NCBI RefSeq assembly: GCF_018860635.1
Contig: NZ_JAHKPT010000021.1
Coordinates: 280,674-344,673, forward strand
DNA length: 64,000 nt
Source of the DNA: Aliiglaciecola lipolytica
GTDB taxonomy: Bacteria > Pseudomonadota > Gammaproteobacteria > Enterobacterales > Alteromonadaceae
Direction: 5' to 3'
The position numbers and the translations under genes were made by a program. Of this stretch, positions 1 through 7,224 are shown piece after piece (position 1 is the first letter of the stretch; every line of letters starts with the position of its first letter). The notes below the pieces were generated by a model. That model saw nothing but the letters and a program-made list of their open reading frames with translations. It was not told where the DNA came from and made no database searches.

Positions 1-2022
1 GTTCCAGATAATAATGTCGATCAAATTATTGATGTAGAAGGTCATTTAGATTGGAAGGCTTGGCACAACTCAGGCTCTATATCTTTAACATTAAAATCAA
101 CCAAGCAGGTTAAGATTAGCGCTATTAATCCAGTATGGTCTAATCAGGGGCAAGGCATAAATCCGGCTATTAAAAATAAACATAAACAAAATATTACCTT
201 AGCACTGGCTTATAACCTGACAGCAAACCAAGAGGTGCAGTGGTTTGATTTGGAACAAACACCAGTTACCGACATAAAAGTTGTCTCAAAACACTCAACT
301 GTTTCTTTTGAAGCTGCAAATAATGCATGGGAAATTAAACTGCCAGAGATAGAGCAATCAAAACGATTAAGTCGAACCTCCCTTGATGTTTTAAATCGAA
401 CAACAACAAATCGTTTTTCTTTGAGCAATGATAGTGCTCAAGCGCAAACGGTGAATTTACGATTTATACATCCCAAACACTCAAAAATCGGTTTTGTGCC
501 TATTTTGCGTGACCATAATGGTATCCAAACAGGCTGGCCCATTCAGGTCAGCAAAAATTGGCACGTTCGTGCAGGACTGCCACGGATAGAGAATGATGGC
601 GCTTGGATTCATACATCTATTAGTTTAAAAGTGCCGGCAAAAAGTCATCACAACTATACCTATGAAATAGTGCATGCCAATTGGAATGGCGTACCAGCAG
701 CATCAGTAGCGCAATTAAGTTTAGTAGGTTGGGGCGGCAATGGCTTTTGGTTGCAAGCGGCTTTAGGCAATTGGAGTGAACACTTTTGTTTTCAACCTGG
801 CAGAGCCCTACGTCGGTCAATGATCACTGATATTAGGCCGCTGTTCCAAAAAGGTATGAAAAACAAAAGTGATGATAAGGGCTATGACTGGACCAGCAAT
901 ATTGGCGGTGGTGATACTGGATTATTACATGATGAAAACGGCCGCTACATTCAATGGAAACAAGCAAAAACAGAGTTCCATTCACTAGGTCCTATTTTAT
1001 CTGAAGTATCGATAGCAGAAATCACCACAAATGATTCTGCAACATTGCGCAGTACTTTTATCATGCCACGTAGTGATGATTTAAATCGTAGTTATATAAA
1101 ACTTGAATTTGAAGTGCTGAAGCCTTTAGCTATTTCGCGTTTTGCACTCTTTCAATTTGGCACAGATTATTATGCATCAGGGCGCTCGTTATCTGTGAAA
1201 TATGGCCAAGGTAATAAGGTAGACGAACTTTCACAACAGTTAACTCCGTTGCAAAGTGCGAAACAAATCAAATCAGCTGCGGTTCCTTGGCCTGGAAACG
1301 CTCCTTGGGCTTTGTTGCCTGCACAGCTCAACCCTCATAATTTACGCACCGGTTATGGAAATCGTGCGGCAATACTTCGTGACTTTAACGCAACTATTGC
1401 GGGTAAAAAACTGAATAATGCTTGGCTACATTCGTACGAAGTCGGTGACAACAACGAAGCTGGCAATGTGAATATTGAGTTAGGAATTGATCCACAAATA
1501 ACACAATTAATGCCGGGGGATATTATCAATGCCACGGTTGAAGTCCTAGCGTTACCAGCTAGTGCTAACTTTTACGTTGGAAAAGATGCCAACATCAAAG
1601 AAATTATAAAGGGTACAAATGGAATACAAGCCTTAACCATCAATGAGGCGGTCAAAAACCAAGTTACCATTATCAGAGCTGATGGTACGAATGTGGAGTC
1701 AACACTACCTGAAATAACTTACGCCGAAGCGATACAAGGATTTAGTGTTTCAGGTGGGCAAGGATGGTACCCCATTAAAGTGATTGGATTGCCGCGGCCT
1801 ACAAGCGTTTACTGGGCCGAAAAGGTTAATACTGGTTATGAGCCACTGGGGAGCAGCTTCGACGAAGAAAAAGAAGCTCAGTGGAATTGGCAAGCTGATA
1901 ACAATACTTGGAACAGCGTATTAAGCCTGCGTTCGTTAAAAAAACATGAACAAATTCGACGTTTTAAATTAATTCCAAGACCCGCATTAGAAGATGAAGA
2001 AACGATACTTTTATCAAAATAA
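1..2022 (+). CDS. Unrecognised large protein of the polysaccharide locus, 5' end cut off
   Basis: The frame is open from the first base, so the gene begins upstream of the window. The first in-window start-like codon (GTG 235) is internal. About 673 residues are visible. I do not recognise the family. The sequence is rich in Trp, Gly and beta-type segments (for example GWGGNGFWLQAALGNWSEH), as in secreted beta-sandwich or carbohydrate-active proteins, but no catalytic motif is evident. It ends 20 bases before a sulfatase gene on the same strand, so the two are probably co-transcribed. A role in sulfated polysaccharide breakdown is inferred from context only. The N-terminus that would show a signal peptide is missing. 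Confidence 0.75.
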   Translation, partial: VPDNNVDQIIDVEGHLDWKAWHNSGSISLTLKSTKQVKISAINPVWSNQGQGINPAIKNKHKQNITLALAYNLTANQEVQWFDLEQTPVTDIKVVSKHSTVSFEAANNAWEIKLPEIEQSKRLSRTSLDVLNRTTTNRFSLSNDSAQAQTVNLRFIHPKHSKIGFVPILRDHNGIQTGWPIQVSKNWHVRAGLPRIENDGAWIHTSISLKVPAKSHHNYTYEIVHANWNGVPAASVAQLSLVGWGGNGFWLQAALGNWSEHFCFQPGRALRRSMITDIRPLFQKGMKNKSDDKGYDWTSNIGGGDTGLLHDENGRYIQWKQAKTEFHSLGPILSEVSIAEITTNDSATLRSTFIMPRSDDLNRSYIKLEFEVLKPLAISRFALFQFGTDYYASGRSLSVKYGQGNKVDELSQQLTPLQSAKQIKSAAVPWPGNAPWALLPAQLNPHNLRTGYGNRAAILRDFNATIAGKKLNNAWLHSYEVGDNNEAGNVNIELGIDPQITQLMPGDIINATVEVLALPASANFYVGKDANIKEIIKGTNGIQALTINEAVKNQVTIIRADGTNVESTLPEITYAEAIQGFSVSGGQGWYPIKVIGLPRPTSVYWAEKVNTGYEPLGSSFDEEKEAQWNWQADNNTWNSVLSLRSLKKHEQIRRFKLIPRPALEDEETILLSK

Positions 2023-2042
2023 ACTGATTTGAGAATACTATT

Positions 2043-3935
2043 ATGATAACCATTAAAAAAATCGCATTTTTCAGTGCAGTCTTAATTTCAGGTTGCACCA
2101 CCGTGCATGAAGAGGTTGTGCATCAGCGCCCTGAAAAACCCAATATAATTTTACTGCTAACTGACGATCTTGGTTGGCAGGATGTGAAAATTTATGACAT
2201 TGATGAGCCGTCGCCATTCGAAACACCAAACATCGATGCACTAGCAAGTAAGGGGACTATGTTTTGGCAGGGTTATTCGCCAGCACCGTCTTGCGCACCT
2301 AGTCGTGGTGCCATTATGACAGGGGCGCATCCAGCCCGCACTCAATACACCCATGTTATCGGTGGCACACCGCCAGCGCCGTTTCATAAAACTGCTCATC
2401 GCATGATGCCACCTTGGTATAGTGGACGTGTATCAACAGATTATGTTTCGCTGCCGCAAGCACTTAAAAACAACGGCTACACTACAGGGCATAGTGGTAA
2501 GTGGCACATGGCTAGAACTTATCCTGAACCAGAGGATCTTGGCTTTGATTGGACGCGGACTAATCAAGGCACTACTAGACGGATGAAGCCACATAGGTTA
2601 ACGGGGTTTGCGACGAACAATCCCAAAGATCCGTATCGTCTTGATGAAAACGGATTTGCTACCCACCAACTGAGTGAAGATGCATTAACCTTTGTGCGCG
2701 AAAATAAAGCTGACCCATTTTTTCTTTATTATGCCACTAAGCTAGTGCATGCGCCTATTCATACACGCAGCGAACGTTTGCTTAACAAATATGTGAAAAA
2801 AATGGGTGTTGAATTACCGGAAAACCCGCAAGAATGGAAAGGTGAGGGACAAACAAACCCTTTTTATGCTGCTATGGTTGAGGAGCTTGATTATTACGTT
2901 GGACAAATGTTCGACTATTTAGATAATACAGAAGATCCCCGTTGGCCTGGACATAAGTTGAGTGAAAACACCTATATTATCTTTACTTCGGATAACGGTG
3001 GTATGGAAAACATGCCGGGTGAAAAGATCGCCGAAAATTACCCATTGGATCGTGGTAAAATTTCTGCCATGGAAGGGGGGACACGAGTGCCTCTGATTAT
3101 TGTTGGTCCTGGAATTAAAGCTGGTGTGCAAACCGATGTTATGGCCTCCGGTCTCGATTTTTATCCGACTATTCTTTCTTGGACGAATACACCGAAGCCG
3201 ACAGGTAGTCAGTTTGACGGTAGTGACCTTTCCAAACTTCTCGCCACAGATGCTACCGACCCGCAATTGGTGAAACAACAAGATGGGCAGGTACGCGACA
3301 CTCTTTTGTGGCACTTTCCGAACGCTTTGGCGCTGGAGAGTACGATTCGAATCGGCGACTATAAGTTGGTGCGTAACTATGATCATCTAGATCCTAAAAA
3401 TGACGAGTTAGAGCTGTATCAACTTTATAAAACTGAGGGTGGAAAGCAAATTCGTGTGGACATCGAAGAAGCCAATAATTTAGCCACCAAGATGCCTGAT
3501 AAGGCGCAGGCGATGAATGCGAAGTTGACCGAGAAGTTAGAAGCCATGGATGCGAGTTACCCTTATTATAATCCGCATTATAGTGACTCACTCCCAAATA
3601 AAGAAGCAGTACCAACGGTATTGTCTCACCAAAGAAATGGCAATGTGGTTGAATATCGTTATCAAGAAAATGGTGCGAAGCTGGCACGTGCGCAATTGAT
3701 GTATACACTTAATGGAGGCGCTAAGAAGGAGGAATGGTTCCGCATGCCTGCTCAGGTCTTACCTGGCAATAAAGTGACTGTCACCTTGCCCGAAGGGACA
3801 ACCCACTATCTGATCAACTTAATCGATGAGAACAATTTCCTCGTGAGCTATCCATACGTGAAAAAATCATCACGGGGTAATAACTTGCCGTCGAAAGTGG
3901 CGCCGTCTGTTGAGGAAAACTTGAAAAAGAAATAA
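2043..3935 (+). CDS. Sulfatase, S1 family, predicted lipoprotein
   Basis: This is a formylglycine-dependent sulfatase of 630 residues, predicted to remove sulfate esters from a polysaccharide outside the cytoplasm. The N-terminus is a lipoprotein signal with lipobox LISGC (Cys18). PNIILLLTDD (about 33-42) carries the metal-binding Asp pair. C-A-P-S-R with Cys84 is the site converted to formylglycine, so an anaerobic- or FGE-type maturase is needed elsewhere. GKW at 152-154 and FTSDNGG near 314-320 complete the active site. About 120 C-terminal residues extend past the usual sulfatase core. It follows the partial gene by 20 bases and is closed by a strong terminator at 3955. The S1 subfamily and substrate cannot be read by eye. 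Confidence 0.93.
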   Translation: MITIKKIAFFSAVLISGCTTVHEEVVHQRPEKPNIILLLTDDLGWQDVKIYDIDEPSPFETPNIDALASKGTMFWQGYSPAPSCAPSRGAIMTGAHPARTQYTHVIGGTPPAPFHKTAHRMMPPWYSGRVSTDYVSLPQALKNNGYTTGHSGKWHMARTYPEPEDLGFDWTRTNQGTTRRMKPHRLTGFATNNPKDPYRLDENGFATHQLSEDALTFVRENKADPFFLYYATKLVHAPIHTRSERLLNKYVKKMGVELPENPQEWKGEGQTNPFYAAMVEELDYYVGQMFDYLDNTEDPRWPGHKLSENTYIIFTSDNGGMENMPGEKIAENYPLDRGKISAMEGGTRVPLIIVGPGIKAGVQTDVMASGLDFYPTILSWTNTPKPTGSQFDGSDLSKLLATDATDPQLVKQQDGQVRDTLLWHFPNALALESTIRIGDYKLVRNYDHLDPKNDELELYQLYKTEGGKQIRVDIEEANNLATKMPDKAQAMNAKLTEKLEAMDASYPYYNPHYSDSLPNKEAVPTVLSHQRNGNVVEYRYQENGAKLARAQLMYTLNGGAKKEEWFRMPAQVLPGNKVTVTLPEGTTHYLINLIDENNFLVSYPYVKKSSRGNNLPSKVAPSVEENLKKK

Positions 3936-3954
3936 CTTAAAGGAATAAATGTTT

Positions 3955-3986
3955 AAAAGCCTATTGAAAAATAGGCTTTTTTATTT
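3955..3986 (+). terminator. Rho-independent terminator after the sulfatase
   Basis: A perfect 10-bp stem (AAAAGCCTAT at 3955-3964 with ATAGGCTTTT at 3971-3980) encloses a 6-base loop and is followed by T residues. It lies 19 bases past the sulfatase stop and closes that transcript. Confidence 0.85.
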
Positions 3987-4077
3987 GAATGCTGTTTTGA
4001 ACAGTAATAGCGTAATTTTATTACGCCCCATCACTCACATGGCTGGTATTTGGCTCATCATTACCGTTCTAGTAGAG

Positions 4078-4422
4078 CTGCGCCGTAATATGAGCGTGGT
4101 GTTACAAGAAAGTATGCTTTTTTCTGGCACCAGTAAAGACAATATTTGCCAGAGCCTACCACAAGTTTACGAGCAAACTACGTTACAAGCAGCAGAGCTT
4201 GCAGGTGTTACTGCCTTTACTAGCGAATTACCAGAGGGGTATTACACTCAAGTGGGTGAGCGTGGCAGCGGTTTGTCGGGTGGTCAAAGGCAACGGGTGG
4301 CATTAGCAAGAGCACTCATCACCAACCCTAAAATTCTTATTTTATACGAAGCCACGAGCGTCTTTGATTATGAATCAGAAGCGGCAATTATGGTTTATCT
4401 TGGGGGGATTATTAGCTGGTAA
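4078..4422 (+). pseudogene. Remnant of an ABC transporter ATPase (HlyB / type I secretion type)
   Basis: The translated segment resembles the second half of a HlyB-like nucleotide-binding domain: VVLQESMLFSG (Q-loop region), ELPEGYYTQVGERGSGLSGGQRQRVALARAL (signature motif) and a Walker B region ending SEAAIM. The Walker A lobe and all membrane segments are absent. The Walker B Asp-Glu is changed (LILYEATS instead of the usual LIFDEATS), and the D-loop reads VFD. An open frame runs back to 3949, but its first codons are the upstream sulfatase terminator, so it is not a real start. This is best read as a decaying fragment left by rearrangement, not a working ATPase. Confidence 0.8.
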
Positions 4423-4967
4423 TTCTTGTTGCCACTAATAATACCGGCAAAATATATAAAGTTGAAACAGGCCTGCTTATGGCAAGGATGGTGATTAACG
4501 ATATTAAATTATATCGTTCATTTTATAAAGGAAGAACAGCATGACATGTGAGCATAATACGAAAGAAAACAAAAAGGAAATTTGTGGTGTTTTTCGTGAA
4601 ATCACCGTCGTTAGTCAGCGTCATAGTTAATCGTAGTTTTAATATAAATTATTGTGTTATGCGCGGTAGCGCCAGAGTCGTGCATCCTCCTTGCTATACA
4701 ATAAGTTACACTCACTCAATTCAAATATAAAATGTACTTTTACATACACCTTGGCTTTATGTTAACCTGATGTTACTAATTTGCAATGTCGCTGTAGAAC
4801 GTTATTCGTTTAGTACTTGAAAAGTGAAAGGAAGAGTTTTTCGAGTTTCATCTGAGTTGCTTAATGCGCACATTGTGAATGGATCGTTAAATGTTAAACG
4901 AAGAAGTTTATGGCAACTATTGGATTGACGCTGACAAATAAACTTCCATTAAAAAAGAGGTGTAATT
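4423..4967. other. Non-coding stretch, nothing clear
   Basis: This is about 545 AT-rich bases between the ABC remnant and the EF-hand gene. A 60-codon open frame at 4548-4730 has neither a ribosome site nor a recognisable product. GAGG at 4957-4960 is the ribosome site of the following gene. Otherwise I see nothing; it may include further decayed transporter sequence. Confidence 0.5.
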
Positions 4968-5258
4968 TTGAAAAATTTATTAAAAACAGTGATTGCTACA
5001 GCATTTGTAACAACATTATTTGCATGTTCAACAACTTCAACAACCTCAAATACTAAGCAAGACCGATTTAGCAAAGTAGATGCTAATTCTGATGGTCGCG
5101 TAACCGTCGAGGAATTTTCGTCTAGTATTAAAAAGCCTAAAAATGGACCAAAGCGCTTCGGCCTACTCGATGTTGATAAAAACGGCTACCTTAATAGAAC
5201 CGAACTTGAGGCCGAAAGAAAGAACAAGAAAAACAAGAAAAAAAAGAAAGAAAATTAA
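4968..5258 (+). CDS. Small EF-hand calcium-binding lipoprotein
   Basis: The product is 96 residues, beginning at TTG with GAGG seven bases upstream. The N-terminus is a lipoprotein signal ending LFAC (Cys20), so the protein should be membrane anchored outside the cytoplasm. Two EF-hand loops follow: DANSDGRVTVEEF (about 39-51) and DVDKNGYLNRTEL (about 68-80), with acidic ligands at the expected 1, 3, 5 and 12 positions. The last 15 residues are almost all Lys and Asn. Calcium binding is well supported by the loops. The physiological role is unknown, and the basic tail is unusual and could contact nucleic acid or anionic polymer. Confidence 0.8.
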   Translation: MKNLLKTVIATAFVTTLFACSTTSTTSNTKQDRFSKVDANSDGRVTVEEFSSSIKKPKNGPKRFGLLDVDKNGYLNRTELEAERKNKKNKKKKKEN

Positions 5259-5355
5259 TTGAATCATTTGGTAAAAATGCCGTGATATCAACAGACAATA
5301 TTGTGATGACTGATAAAATTATTATTTACATTAGGGCTGAAATGGAAAAAGAATT

Positions 5356-6828
5356 ATGATGTTTTTAATTAAGCTAATAAGCATTATAACAACCCTATGT
5401 TGTTTCTCTTCATCGCTTGTCTTTGCCCATGATATTTTTAAGGCCGATGAATATTATACTGCGAAAAATTTTAAACTCGCAAAAGCTAGCTATTCGGATG
5501 CGGCAAAAGTAGGAAACCCTTATGCATACTATCGGCTTGCTACTATGTATTTCAAAGGCTTAGGGACCGATAAAGATGCGTTCAAAGCACTTATATATCT
5601 TTCATTCGCGGCCGAATACGACTTTCATGATTCAAAATCGTTAGTAGAGAAAATATTAAGTAACATGGCTACTAAAGAAAGGCTAAACATTCAAAAATTT
5701 CTGAATAAGTTACTAAGCGAAAAAGGTAAAAAATACATCAGTAAAAAATATTTGCCTGAACTTGCTGCAAACAAATTGGCAAACAAGATTACCTTTGATG
5801 GAAAGGCGCAATTAGAATTAGACGATTTTGAATTAGAGCTTGCTGACAATGACTTGCTAGTTGATTCTGATTACGATATGGGCGGTGACAGTGAAGACTC
5901 GTTCGATATGGATTTCAGTTTCACGACGACGTCTAGCGAGCCCTTTGTCATTATCGATTTTGACCTTGCGCCTGACGGCTCTGTTCGAAATATTGTAGAA
6001 GTGCAGCGCGATGGGCGTGCCACTACTTTGCTCGATCAATTCTCTCGGTATTCTTTAGCTAAGCCTACAATACAACACGAAACCGTTGAGTTTGTTGCTA
6101 GAGTCAATTTAGGTATTGCTAGTTACGATAAACTCACTTTGCGTAGAAAAAACGCGCAAATGTACCTATCGCTGCTTCGCCAGAGTGAAAAACTCAAGGC
6201 GAGTTCTAGCTTAAAAGACCGTTTTCAATATGCGCAGCTATTGCAATATTTTAGTTGGTTAGAGCAGTATGAAGGAGAAGCAAACGAACGCCTTAAAAGC
6301 TTGGCCGAAGAGGGCCTTCCTGACGCTATGTATGAATACGGCCTTAAGCTTTATCGAGAACAGGATGATATTGAACAAGCCATTGATTGGATTGGGCAAG
6401 CCAGTACTTATGGTTTGGCGAAAGCAGAATCTCGCTTAGGTAAATTATTAATTAGTAGCCCTTGGGTGCAGAAAGACGAAACGAAAGCCTTGTTTTGGTT
6501 AGAATCTGCAGCGAAGAAAGATGATATTTCGGCTACCTTAAAGGCTGCAGAATTGAGACTATTTGCTCAAGATAAAGCATTACGCAACTTTTCTTTGGCA
6601 TTAGAATATCTAACAAAAATAGGCGAGCAACAAAAATGGAATCCTGAATACTACTATTTACTTTCACAAGCATATCGTTTTGGTGAACAGCGTAATTTTC
6701 AACAAGTTATTCAATATCTAAAACGGGCAATAAGCATGGGAGAAAGAGTCAACTGGGACATTGAGCCATGGCAAACGCTGTTAGCACAACTCACCATTGG
6801 GAAAGTGTTTATTAGTGAAGAAAGTTAA
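5356..6828 (+). CDS. Secreted Sel1/TPR-repeat protein with a TonB-C-like middle segment
   Basis: The product is 490 residues with a signal peptide ending near SLVFAH. Residues about 30-95 and 300-470 form Sel1/TPR-type helical repeats (YAYYRLATMYFKGLGTDKDAFKAL; DAMYEYGLKLYREQDDIEQAIDWI; TKALFWLESAAKKDD). Between them, a strongly acidic stretch leads into PFVIIDFDLAPDGSVRNI, which looks like the C-terminal domain of TonB-type proteins. Sel1 proteins usually mediate protein contacts in envelope or signalling complexes. No partner can be named. It starts 97 bases after the EF-hand gene on the same strand. Confidence 0.75.
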   Translation: MMFLIKLISIITTLCCFSSSLVFAHDIFKADEYYTAKNFKLAKASYSDAAKVGNPYAYYRLATMYFKGLGTDKDAFKALIYLSFAAEYDFHDSKSLVEKILSNMATKERLNIQKFLNKLLSEKGKKYISKKYLPELAANKLANKITFDGKAQLELDDFELELADNDLLVDSDYDMGGDSEDSFDMDFSFTTTSSEPFVIIDFDLAPDGSVRNIVEVQRDGRATTLLDQFSRYSLAKPTIQHETVEFVARVNLGIASYDKLTLRRKNAQMYLSLLRQSEKLKASSSLKDRFQYAQLLQYFSWLEQYEGEANERLKSLAEEGLPDAMYEYGLKLYREQDDIEQAIDWIGQASTYGLAKAESRLGKLLISSPWVQKDETKALFWLESAAKKDDISATLKAAELRLFAQDKALRNFSLALEYLTKIGEQQKWNPEYYYLLSQAYRFGEQRNFQQVIQYLKRAISMGERVNWDIEPWQTLLAQLTIGKVFISEES

Positions 6829-7224
6829 GAAAATTTCAATACAATATCAAGCTGTTATTTTGGCACTGTAGTTGTCGCTGAGCATCAGTAACTGTGCGAT
6901 AATTTTTCGCAAGAAAATATTAAAATATAGGCGGGTTATCGCTACTCATCTCATATTCCAGACGATTTTGGCGAAGTTAGCTCCCCGTGTGCTAGCCATT
7001 GTTCTTCTATAGATTTCCGTAATTGCGGTTTGGAACAAACACATAGGGCGTAGTAAACACAACATGATGATCCATATAGGTGCGTCAAATGGGGGAGGTA
7101 ACACGCTGACAAACCATAAGTCGCCAACATTTCCTTGATACTCGGTCATAATAGATTTTAAGTTGCACCTGTGCCACGTTGGTAAATAGAACAGACCATA
7201 TGATAGGTATGACAAGAGTTAATT
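6829..7224. other. Non-coding stretch between convergent genes
   Basis: About 396 bases separate the Sel1 gene from the convergent end of the minus-strand polysaccharide operon. An 89-codon minus-strand open frame (6946-7215) has no ribosome site and no product I recognise. No clear terminator stem was found. Confidence 0.4.

Noticed and set aside
2919-3386. 155-codon minus-strand frame
   Set aside because: Antisense to the catalytic and metal-site region of the lipoprotein sulfatase, so a shadow.
3949-4077. Start of the open frame leading into the ABC remnant
   Set aside because: Its first codons form the sulfatase terminator hairpin, and ABC similarity begins only near 4078.
6946-7215. 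89-codon minus-strand frame after the beta-helix gene
   Set aside because: No ribosome site; composition is unlike the neighbouring genes and no family is recognised. A decayed gene cannot be excluded.
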